This document shows, one piece after another, positions 35,001 to 44,300 of a DNA stretch of 64,000 nt. Below the pieces are notes generated by a model. The model was not told where the DNA came from and ran no database searches. It saw only the letters and a list, made by a program, of their open reading frames with translations. A program made the translations under genes and the position numbers. The number at the start of each line of letters is the position of its first letter. Positions within the stretch are counted from its first letter, which is position 1. This stretch comes from Bradysia coprophila (lineage: Eukaryota > Arthropoda > Insecta > Diptera > Sciaridae): NCBI RefSeq assembly GCF_014529535.1, contig NW_023503501.1, positions 5,090,150 to 5,154,149 on the forward strand. The letters are read 5' to 3'.

Positions 35001-36485
35001 AGTCGGGAATTGCCTTAATAGTATTTGACATACTTTTGTTTTCCCTAAAGTATAAAGTGACGAATTACATTGCTAGGGAAAACAAGAGAATTGGTTTGGG
35101 AGTTCACGACATGTAACAGTTATTTACATGACAAGGGATAAAAAGTTGAAATGTAGAGTTTAGTGTGAATTTTGTTGATTCGAGGCGAAGCCGAGATCAA
35201 TAAACACACGAAAACTAGACTTTTCAACTCTTATCCCGATTTATGTAATGGATTTTACATGTTGTTTTACCTAGGTGTTTAATAAGCAACTTTCGACCCT
35301 AGAGAAAACAAAAGCATGCATATGAATTTTTCGTCAACTTTACATTGTAACGTAAATCAAGTATACCATTAATTTTCGGTTATAATTATTGACCTATCGC
35401 GTATTTACTTTACGAATGCAAAAAAGACAGATATTGATTGGAATAGTTGTAAACAAAAATACTGTCCGTCATATAACGAAAAAAATATTCCTCAACGCGA
35501 ACAACACATAAAAAATACCACAACAATGTCGATTGAGTAACACCCAAAACGTTTTTTATAATCAGAACTTGCCTCTTGTCCATGTCTATATATGCAGACA
35601 CATATCATTTTATAATTCCACGTTATACTGACTAGTAAACAATAATCCGTTTTTATGATTGGTTTTTTTTTCTTAATTTTTTTTATGTTGAAACATTAAA
35701 AAAAACTTTTACTATTTATACATATATATGTAGGTAGGCAGTACCTTCCTAATAGCGAACCTATCGATTATGTTACAATAATATGTTTAAATACGTGTAA
35801 TGTTTTAGACAAAAGAAAGCTGACACAGATCAACAATGAAATTTTCGAAGGGATTTGAAAGTATTTCTATTAATTTAGACCTTCAACATTTCATGTACAG
35901 TTGGACGATGTACATACGGTTACCACAATAACTATTAAAATCTAAAGACTACAAAGTAACTATGCACAAGCATATGCAGTATTTTTACTAAAGGATCTAC
36001 TACTTCATTTGATAAAAATATTTCCATTAAATCGACTTCAAATCTTTTACTTCATTTTTTAAACACACGTTTTGTGGTATAAAGCCGCATTAATTAGAGT
36101 TTGTCGGTTATTCAGTAGTTGTTACAGATAACAGACGATAACCGTCCTGTAAAGGATAACACGGTTTTATTCCAACGGTGAAAAAAAACTCGAAAAAGAT
36201 ACGGTTTTATTGTTAAACATAAAGTCAAACTGCAAACAGTACGTTGAAGAACCGTAATCTTCTTAATTCAAAAATTTGATTGAAAATCTAGCTTGTCACA
36301 AACACCAAAAGTAGTAAATTCTTACCAACTGTATTCTTCCCTATAAAATAAAGACCAGATCCAACGATTGGTATTTCTGGGGGAGCAGGCAAATGTCCAA
36401 CGTATTTCATAATTCTTCGCTTGTACAGATAAAATTTCATAAACAATATCGCAGCAACTGCACTTATCAGATAAATGAATATCAT
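29021..36485 (-). CDS. Cytochrome P450, CYP4 clan (7 exons), duplicate copy 2
   Basis: The sister of the gene at 20614-24878. Minus-strand exons: 36485-36326, 30866-30675, 30617-30432, 30356-30287, 30205-30079, 30000-29418, 29208-29021. The sum is 1506 nt, giving 501 residues. The anchor is MIFIYLISAVAAILFMKFYL with the hinge HLPAPPEIPIVG. The I-helix motif is AGNDTT. The ExxR motif reads ESMR. The heme loop is FSGGARNCIG with Cys near 445, and Ala replaces the usual Pro. AATAAA on the minus strand lies about 32 bp past the stop. Exon lengths match copy 1 except for one extra codon in exon 6. Intron 1 has grown to about 5.5 kb by insertion of an LTR element and MITEs. No disabling change is seen. 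Confidence 0.93.
31430..31559. repeat. MITE related to 15714-15943 (copy 2)
   Basis: The left end reads GTCAGTGAAATTTCGACG, and the right end inverts to CGTCAGTTCAATTTAGACC. Both continue into an AATTTGCTTCA/GCATTTGCTTCA block shared with the larger relative. Confidence 0.6.
31780..32184. mobile_element. MITE of the TTAACCT..AGGTTAA family, split by a nested element
   Basis: The ends are TTAACCTGTTACAGACGGC and the inverse GCCGTATGTGACAGGTTAA. The interior has the recurrent CAAATCTTGTACTTCA block and TCGTCGTTATCGATAACAGA. A second element is inserted at 31832-32018. Confidence 0.75.
31832..32018. mobile_element. Nested hAT-type MITE, 187 bp, 8-bp TSD
   Basis: The ends are CATAGAGTTACACT and its exact inverse AGTGTAACTCTATG. 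The 8-bp duplication GGTCTATT lies at 31824-31831 and 32019-32026. A related host-element copy at 44129-44136 has a single GGTCTATT with continuous flanks, the empty site. Inside are two direct copies of a unit of about 57 bp containing CCATATAATTTTGTGGTT. Confidence 0.92.
33218..34645. mobile_element. TRIM-like LTR retrotransposon, tandem and 5'-truncated
   Basis: Two 205-bp LTRs (33409-33613 and 34441-34645) run TGTTGGA to TCCAACA and differ at one base that I can see. Each holds a TATAAAT box (33504, 34536) and a CTAATAAACG poly(A)-type signal. The LTR is followed at 33614 by GGTTATGGGGCCCAG, which resembles the complement of the initiator-Met tRNA anticodon region used by copia-type elements. 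A purine tract (GAGTGGGAG) precedes each LTR. The 827-bp interior has no coding capacity. Sequence left of LTR1 (about 33218-33408) repeats the interior 3' end, so this is a remnant of a tandem LTR-internal array. It lies inside a P450 intron. Confidence 0.85.
34160..34300 (+). repeat. 17-bp minisatellite inside the TRIM interior
   Basis: Seven or eight tandem variants of GGTACAATGGTCGATGC. The left duplicate at about 33218-33270 has only about three units, so the array length differs between the copies. Confidence 0.85.
35033..35315. repeat. Inverted-repeat element, about 280 bp
   Basis: The left end reads CTTTTGTTTTCCCTA and the right end inverts to GCTTTTGTTTTCTCTAGGGT. A related block occurs near 23064-23330 in the sister gene's first intron in the opposite orientation. 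Confidence 0.6.
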
Positions 36486-37154
36486 TTTCGCTTTATTTGC
36501 TTTCCACCAAACACAAAATACGATTAGTGCTTAACACAAAACATCAACACGTAACGCAAGTTACTTAACGAAATTCGAACCGCATTTAATCAGTCACATT
36601 AACCAACTGATCTAATGAATATTTGGCACATTAGTGGCAAGTAAATCGAATATGAATCGAATATCATTTCTTTTTTCATGTGTGTTAAGCTACGGCACTG
36701 CAGCGTGGGCATGACGAAGAAAGGCATAGTCATCGAAATGAATTTATTGACGCTTTTGAATAAAATTTATTTGAAATGAAAAAGAAGTGGTTTGATTATT
36801 TAATTGCGGATGGCTATGCATCTGTTACCGACAACGATGACGAGAATAAACGACGAGCTCTGACTAGTGTGATTCTTATATTAGATCATTTCGCGTGGTT
36901 TTTTTTTTTACAAGAAACTGTAACTTGACGAAAATTCTCGAAGTACCCTAGAGCGCTACGCTACAGCCAAATAAATGTTAAACGTTATGAAGTAAACGAT
37001 TACAAATAAACTGTCTCGAAAATTGTTGGATCAAAATGACCCAATAATTCTACTATCCTAATATGCTTCTTAGTCCGAAAACACACGATCATTTTTGTGT
37101 TGCTGAATCGACAATTATGCTGCGATTTCAAATTGTTTAGCACATTGTGAAAAT

Positions 37155-37329
37155 CCAATACCCTCCCTAGCAACCTAACTATATTTATTAAGGTGAAAAA
37201 AATGCAGCCTTTGCATTTTACATGTAAACTCAGAAATTAGTCAACAGTGTAGGATTCTACAAACAAAAAGGAATAAGATAGTATTTTGACAGTGTCAAAA
37301 TGAAGTTTGTTTGCTAGAGAGGGTATTGG
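37155..37329. mobile_element. MITE, 175 bp, ends CCAATACCCTC
   Basis: The ends are CCAATACCCTCCCTAGCAA and its inverse with one mismatch. The flanking direct repeat AAAAT lies at 37150-37154 and 37330-37334. Confidence 0.75.
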
Positions 37330-39816
37330 AAAATCAGGTCATAATGGAAAACTGAATTATGCTCAATTATGAGAATTCAAAATGAAAACTAACAAGGGCT
37401 ACCTTGAATTTGTCTAGTTCACGATATTATCATAAAAAAAAATTCAATTGATTTGTTCATCTACTGATTCGTCCACAATTTAAATTTCGAAGTGGATCTA
37501 CGGCGTGAATTGCTGATCTCAGTTCCGCAAAATTGATCATGTGTTTTCCGTCTATCAAATAATAATTTCAGAAATTCTCTGACTCAATTCTCAATTATTT
37601 GTGTGGGGCAATACATGCAGCACAAATGTATAAAACGACTGAAAGTCCTCCTTTTTATACTTCTGTTTTGAGTACATAAACAAGAAATGGTAAAACATCT
37701 CTTCTTTGATGAGACCATTATGTCTACCACATTATTATCTCATCCCATCAACACAGAAACCACTTCAAGCGATTCGATTAATTAATATTTTGTCGTATTT
37801 TTAGAAAACTTTTGACTTTCGCAGGCGTTCCAAACATTAATTTTTATCGTTAGCCATTTTGGTTTTGTTCCATTTTAATCAGTGTATTAAGCGATTGGTC
37901 TCTCAATCTCTTTGATTGAAAGTTTTGTAACTTATTGATAGAAATTTCTCGAATTTTACGTAGACAAATTTTCTGTTTGTAAAATACACTACACATTCAA
38001 CACTCTTCTTTCAAAGTACCAAAGTACCACCATCTCTATCTTTTTTGCTGCTGTAATCAATCTAAAGCTGCGTAACGTAACCTTGACACGTTCATTTACT
38101 ATCATACGAAACGTGCCGCATTCAAACTTCTTCACCTTCATTTTCTACAAAAATGATATAACACACGAGTTTTATGTGAACTTACCATTTCAGATGAGTT
38201 GAATCCATCAAATTGACTGTATAAGGATTTTCGAAAAAAAAAGCTTTGTAGAATACTCTCTACGTTTAGATTGTTATAGGCGTAATGCAAAACATTCGAG
38301 TTTTTTTTTTATTATTCAATTAAACGACTTCCTCAAACCGACACTACTGGTACAGTTTTCGATGGATGTGTAGCAGAATTTTGAGAAGCTCAAATATGCA
38401 AACCTATCATTTTGTAGAATCTGTTACTTCTGTTGCATAAAGTATGTAGCCAAGTATTTAATAAAAACTCTTGTACTTCACTTGTTTTACTAACGACCAC
38501 GACCTATTTATTACTTTTTCATGCCTTGGACATAAATTACGCAATTTTTCTCGTAATTCAGGCCCTCAGCATGAAAAGTGGTATACGCATCTGTTGTGGA
38601 CGATAGGTGATTTTTTTATATGAAAATCCGCCATATTATCATGAAATGTAGTGTGTCAGCCCGTCAGCCGTGCATCTTCGTTCATCCGTATGACCTTTTC
38701 CTTCCCAAATATACTCAGTTTTCGATTGGTGGCGTATTTTCTTGTTGGACTATTACCTGTTTGTCTTCCTTTTGTGGCTTGTGTGATAACGATTATCGAA
38801 TAGTGATGATAAGAACTATGTCTAGTTTTAATTCATTGTTTTAATGAAATGATGTGTGCTATGTATACAGTGTGGTGTCCACTCAATCCACTCTGAATCT
38901 TTGAATCCAAAACTTTTTTTTAAGCCTCGACGATTTGTAATATCTGCGTTTCATTCGAAAATGTTTGTTCATATTTGTGCAGACACTTGATGGGTGATCT
39001 TCTCCTACTCGTTTGAATCCGACGTGAACATTGAAGAATTTATTGTCGTCAATCATCAAATAAAGATAGAAAAAAATCAATGAGTTAGCGCAATATAATA
39101 ATTATAATCAATGTAAAAGTTCAAGGCTGAAGCGAATGTCTGCATCGTAGTCTATCATTTTTCTGAAGAGTTGTGTATCACGTGCCTTTGGTTATTAGTT
39201 ACTGGAATTAAAATGGTTTTTCTGCACTCTTCATTGTAGTTTTGGTTTAGTTTGTTTGTTGACTGCAATCTTCAACCGAACTTTTATTTACTCATCACAG
39301 GTCAATGCCATCCGAATTAAATTATTTATCCGGTTCCAACCGAAAACTGTCTTCATAATAAATTAAATCGACTGAAATGTGGATGCGTCTTTTTTCAATT
39401 TCTCGTCACTGACGACTCATAAATTATTGGGAGATACCAGCGTCTGAAGAACCAATGCATTTTTCAACCCAAATAATAATTGCAAGCTGGCACTACGACG
39501 TGGATTAAAAAAAAGCGGATCGTTTGGATGCAGCTGGAACTTAAATATCTGTAGAGAATTTGCCGTCTATAAAAGAGTACATGTGGACAAGGAGATGAGG
39601 AAAAAAATAAAAAGGAAAAACTTTTGAATCACTGGTGACTGTAGGGAAGATTCTACTAGTTGACTCTTTAACTAGATGGTGAAAGATGGTTTAAATTCTT
39701 TCTTGTTTTGTATCGCATTCGATTCGTTGAACTATGCGAGTAAAACGTAGTACTACGTTTGTTGAAATTTATTTTGTTGTCGACGATCGACGTCATGAAG
39801 TAAGGGCCTGCCAAAG

Positions 39817-39991
39817 GAGCCCTGAAATCATTTTCTTGCGATTAATCGAGGGACACAACTTTGAGAAAGAACTTTTTTAGCTAGCCTTGTAGGCCTTGAA
39901 GAGACGCACATTTTGAATATACACAGCAAAAAAAGTTTTTTCTCAAAATTGTTTCCCTCGATTAATCGCAAGAAAAAGATTTTGGGGCTCA
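39817..39991. repeat. MITE with inverted repeats of about 70 bp
   Basis: The ends start GAGCCCTGAAATCATTTTC at the left, with an inverse GAGCCCCAAAATCTTTTTC at the right. Both share TTGCGATTAATCGAGGGA and a TTTGAGAAA-type block. Confidence 0.75.
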
Positions 39992-40293
39992 GATCCGATC
40001 TGAAGTTTTAGGTAAAGACATTTTTTGACCTCAGTCAAAGTTGAGAGTTTTTGTGGTTTGTATATGATTCCACAAGAATATTGTTGAGCAAATGAGAATC
40101 ATTTATAAAATAAAGCAACTTCCTAAACAGAAAACATGTTAAATTTCAATCTCCTCTCCCTGTAAGTACTACTTATCAGAGCAATAAACAAATGTTTAGC
40201 TGAGTTAAAAATCGAACTACTACAAAAATCTAAACAGGATGTGAACGAGATATGAAAAAAAAATTAAAAAATCTTAAATTGAAAAATGGCCCG

Positions 40294-40384
40294 TTGGAGG
40301 ATCAACTCAGGACCTTCTGGTTTTGACTATTTATTGTGAGAATATTAGATTTAGAAAACAAAGGTCATGAGTTCGATCCTCCAC
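40294..40384. repeat. Short inverted-repeat element, about 90 bp
   Basis: The left end is TTGGAGGATCAACTCAGGAC and the right end inverts to TGGAGGATCGAACTCATGAC. Similar halves are seen near 46325 and 46775-46870. The GTTCGATCC-like box can mimic a tRNA B box. Confidence 0.55.
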
Positions 40385-40385
40385 T

Positions 40386-40543
40386 GAAAAAAATTTGACT
40401 CAAAACAACAAAAATTTTAACAAAAAAAACTGCGTCGCATGTGGCAGATAAATTTTCTTGTAGATCTGCTCCTGAACATCTGCCACTTTGCGACGTAATT
40501 TTTTTTGGTAAGATTTTTGTTGTTTTGAGTCAATTTTTTTTGG
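40386..40543. repeat. Long hairpin
   Basis: The outer arms share TTGACTCAAAACAACAAAAAT and the inner arms share CGTCGCA and TGGCAGA. The loop is about 30 bp. This is probably a MITE. Confidence 0.65.
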
Positions 40544-40594
40544 TAAAAATTATTTGGCAGATGACGAGGAAAGCTAAGCCAGCTTGTTTGAACT

Positions 40595-40681
40595 CATGGC
40601 CTAATATTTGTCAAAACTTTCACAAAGTTTCACAAATTTTTGTGAAACATTTGTGAAATTTTTGACAAATATTAGGCCCTG
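40595..40681. mobile_element. 87-bp hAT-type micro-MITE
   Basis: The ends are CATGGCCTAATATTTGTC and the inverse CAGGGCCTAATATTTGTC. The 8-bp duplication TTTGAACT lies at 40587-40594 and 40682-40689. Almost the whole element folds on itself. Confidence 0.85.
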
Positions 40682-41947
40682 TTTGAACTAATTGGGTGTA
40701 CAATTTAATTTTTGCGTAACGAAGCTGAAAGCGTCAACTCTAGCGATATAATTCACTTTATAGAAATTGTATTACAAAGGTGTTGAGGAATTTCACGCAG
40801 CGTCATACACAATAACCACACAAAGTGACATTGTCCTTATAAAAAATGTGTCATTTTGTCAATTATTGTGAATAACGTGGCGCGAAATTCCGAGCATCCA
40901 CTACAAAGACTGCGTCACACTTTTCTCATAGAGATTTTGTTGAGATTTTGATTGTTTGGAAAATGTCAATTTGGTGGTCGTTATATGTGTGCGACAAAAA
41001 TTTCGACTGGAAAAATTCAAAAATTTCATTCAATTAACAGTTTTCAGAGTCTGTCGGACTAGAAATAGCAGATCCTACATCAAACAAAAATGTGATAATT
41101 CCTAATTTTTCATAATTATCTCCGGTAATTTTAAACCTACATAGTCGAGTGATAGCTCGTTTTGTTCGTATTAAAGCGAAAATATGATGAAATAGGTTTT
41201 GTGGTGATAAATACCAAGGGGTAAAAACTGAAATGTCCAGCTATACATTGTTGACGCGTCTGAAAAAAAAATTTCTTCGTTCTTTTTTGGGGATTAGACT
41301 GCGTCAAGTCCTCCGCTATCGCTCCGGACATTATATGAGAGAAGTTGTGCCGAAAATTAATTAATTAATTCCACAAAATTCTGATTTTTCCTGGGATAAT
41401 GATGAATGAAACTTAAGTTCTAATGTCCTGACTAAGGTTCCTGCAAAGTTTCATGGAGATTGGCTGAGGATTTTCTGAGATCGACCATCGATAGACAGAT
41501 AGAAACATACAGAGTAAGTTGAAAGATTTTGGTTCTTTGGAGAATGCCATTTTCCATGTATTTGTACTGAAAATGACGACTTGGACATTTTGGCGAAAGT
41601 AGAATTCTCGCCTATACATAGTTGCCGGGTCTCAAAAAAATTTCTTCGTTCTTTTTTAAGGTGTTAAACTTCGTCAAGTCCTCCGAAATCGCTCCGGACA
41701 TGATTTACCTAGAACTGAACTCGTCTTTAATTTCTCCTTTAATGTCCCACTTGTGTTTATATGGAACCACTGCTAGGGACCAATACCAATATACGAACTA
41801 AAAATGGGTCTAAGTGTCTTCCTGTCACAATAAAGCGGTTCAACGGCACCGCGAGATTTCCCATGTATCGATACATCGTACACCATTTACTTAGTGTTCC
41901 GATGCTGCTTGCAAAGTAATTTCTTTAACTTTCCTGTTCATAAAAAT

Positions 41948-43447
41948 TTATTTCTCAATCAAATTTGCATCCATTTTTTCAATTTTATCAACAATATCGT
42001 CTGGAATCTCCAACTCCTTCAAATTGTCCTCGCCAATTTCTTCTTCAGTTCTGAAACGAATGGTACAAGCATAAGTAAAACATTTTCTCCGATTCGATGA
42101 TGAACAACGGATGAATACCTAATCAATATGTCGACCACATTTTCACATGCCAACAGACACGCTCTGTCCCCTTCGTCGGTACATTCGAACTTATGTAGTT
42201 CTCGAAGAATTTCGTATGTACCTTTCGATCGTAAAAAGTCTCGAGCTTGCCTCGTCGCACACAGTTGAGCAAGTGATTCCAGCAACATTTTCCTTAAATC
42301 TGGATCAACTTCACGTTTCTTGTCGGCATCAAGGTACTACAGGAAAAATACGAAAACTTTTTTTGAGGATTCACCCTTTGGTTACGGTGACAAGGCGACG
42401 CCACTGAATTTTGTCTAATCCAGCAACTAAGTACGTTGATATCTCACCTGCAAATCTGTTGGAAACATGTCGTTTTCTTCAGTCGTATACTCCTCTGGTC
42501 CAGCCAATGGTAGTAAAATATATGACAATACGTCCACATCGTCATTCATCAGCAGCCAGCTGTGTCTGCTCGAATCGAAGCAAATATTTTTCAGCAGACC
42601 TTTCGGATCAATTTCTAGTTAAAACTGTGTTCTCATTAAATTTACTGGCGTTCGAACGTACCAATAGCACCACCGCGACGAATGACACTCTCCTCATGGT
42701 GAATGAATGGCAGTAAACGCGAGAGTAGACTGGTTTTCGGATTGCACAGCATAGTACGGCCCTTGGATGTTTGCGACAAATTGCTGAATATGGGACCTGA
42801 AGTGGGAAGCAATAGTAGGGACCGACTAATAGTAATGGTCCATTGTCTGCTCACCCAAATAGTTCAAATTGCAATTTTGCTTATTGAATCCATTCCTAGT
42901 GAATGCGGATACCAGCCTTTCCAGTAAATTTTTCTCACTACTCTGTTCAATGTCATCGATAACACGTTCGGCCAACCATTCTGTTCGTGATACATTACTT
43001 AATACCATAGCCCACGCATCGGCCAGAGGATAATTTTCATCCAAAATGAATTTCGTGCATTCGACGACTATGTTTGGTGCCTGTGCATATAGGGAAATGA
43101 AATTTTTTATTTATACATCGAACCGCAGCCCTTACAGCACCTTGTCAAGTATCATCTTAGCACCATCTTCATCTGCTGACAAATTAACGATGGCCAGTAG
43201 AGCGTCTTTGGCGATTGTTCCTTCTTTGTCGGAAGTTAATTTTAATAATTCTTCAACCACCTCTGGACATTTGTAAATTAAAATTCGACCATCGGCTGAT
43301 CCGGTTAGACCTGATCGAGGACATATTATTTGAACAGACGATTAAATTTTCTTTTAACTTACTGAGTACATGGGAAACAGACACTGCCTTCAAATCTAAA
43401 CGGGAATTTATGTTCATAAAAGACACAATTTCTTTTAAACTATCCAT
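41948..43447 (-). CDS. HGH1: HGH1 homolog (ARM-repeat chaperone for eEF2)
   Basis: In yeast HGH1 assists folding of translation elongation factor eEF2 with the TRiC chaperonin; cytosolic. Minus-strand exons: 43447-43363, 43310-43141, 43080-42855, 42796-42662, 42614-42448, 42336-42119, 42050-41948. The sum is 1104 nt, giving 367 residues, close to the family's usual 360-390. Family landmarks are the ARM-like repeats with ALLAIVNLSADEDG, the central RRGGAIG and KNICFDSSRHSWLL, then LPLAGPEEYT and the C-terminal KMLLESLAQLCATRQARD. The last residues form an acidic tail. The donor after 43141 (GTGCTG) is weak, but it is the only one I find that keeps phase into the next exon. Single-copy housekeeping gene; looks intact. 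Confidence 0.93.
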
Positions 43448-43543
43448 TTAACACGGTATACGGTTTGACGACCCAATTTAACCAATGCAAAAGAAGTAAA
43501 CAAATCGTCTAATCGAAATGTCAGGAAAACAGCATGGCATGTA

Positions 43544-43746
43544 GGGTGGCTCAAATGAAATCGTATTGTTAGATAAAAGTAAAGAAAAACATTGCAGACA
43601 TTCAGGGGACGGTGTAATTGAAGCCATGTCTATGAAACTTATTCTGCTTATAAACGGAGGGCTACTAATAAGCTCGAACAGAAATAAAAATTTCGGAAAC
43701 AAGCAACAGTTGAATTTGAAAGATTAATTTTTTTAATGAGCCACCT
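43544..43746. mobile_element. Tc1/mariner-type MITE, 203 bp
   Basis: The ends are GGGTGGCTCA and the inverse AGGTGGCTCA. TA dinucleotides flank it at 43542-43543 and 43747-43748. It lies about 100 bp upstream of the HGH1 start codon. Confidence 0.7.
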
Positions 43747-44114
43747 TAATATGGTAGTACGGAAATTTGTCGCCAGAATACATTTTGAAAACAGTGGCGC
43801 GGTTGTAGTTTCTTGTCATTCTTGTACACTTTTTGTATGCAACCATCTCTTGAACCTCTTGAATGAATAAGTGTGTGTGTGTATATGTCAAAATAATAAC
43901 TTCATAATAGATACCTACACAGTCTTAATATTGTGTGCGTTTCAAAGTGTTTATCATTGAGTGAAAGGTTTTTGTCAGTTTTTATAGTGATCTCAAATTC
44001 GAATATAATATTCAAACAACTGAATAGGTGGCTCTATGGCTAAGCTGGTTTGAGACTTGTATAAAAAAAAGTTCAGTTTTAGGTGTTCTAGGTGTTCCGT
44101 TGTGAAAGAGATAC

Positions 44115-44255
44115 ATCCATTCAATTCAGGTCTATTACTTCCATCGATCAAAGTATTTTTAATCTGTTGATTTCAAATCTGGTACTTCATTTTTTTTAAA
44201 TATGCATTTTACTATATAAACGACCATATTACCCACAGCTTGTCGTATTCGAAAA
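44115..44255. repeat. Fragment of the TTAACC-family MITE with the hAT empty site
   Basis: Its interior closely matches 32019-32130: GGTCTATTACTTCCATC, AATCTGTTGATTTCAAATCT and TATATAAACGACCATATTAC. The GGTCTATT at 44129-44136 is single here. Confidence 0.85.
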
Positions 44256-44300
44256 TATCTTTCAATCAGCTGCTTATCATAGCAATAAAAAAATCGAAGT

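Larger units (their letters stand above)
30867..36325 (-). other. Enlarged first intron of P450 copy 2
   Basis: The 5.46 kb intron is more than twice the length of its counterpart in copy 1. It contains MITEs at 31430-31559 and 31780-32184 (with a nested hAT MITE), the TRIM-like LTR array at 33218-34645, a short hairpin near 34970-35013, an inverted-repeat element at 35033-35315, and a TTACTTCATTT-type fragment near 35990-36160. Confidence 0.8.
36486..41947. other. Intergenic region between P450 copy 2 and HGH1
   Basis: The first 1.7 kb is the duplicated upstream flank of the P450 pair. The rest holds MITEs at 37155-37329, 39817-39991, 40294-40384, 40386-40543 and 40595-40681. A pair of direct repeats lies at 41238-41340 and 41612-41705. 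No gene is seen. Confidence 0.55.

Noticed and set aside
40360-40385. GTTCGATCC-like B box suggesting a tRNA gene
   Set aside because: It lies in the arm of an inverted-repeat element and no acceptor stem pairs; similar arms elsewhere show it is a MITE end.
42147-43451. Plus-strand open frames over the HGH1 locus
   Set aside because: They are shadows of the minus-strand HGH1 exons, which carry all conserved sequence.
44015-44060. Possible tRNA-derived SINE head (TGGCTAAGCTGG resembles a Pol III A box)
   Set aside because: No convincing B box follows at the right distance and no cloverleaf can be drawn, so I did not call a tRNA or SINE.
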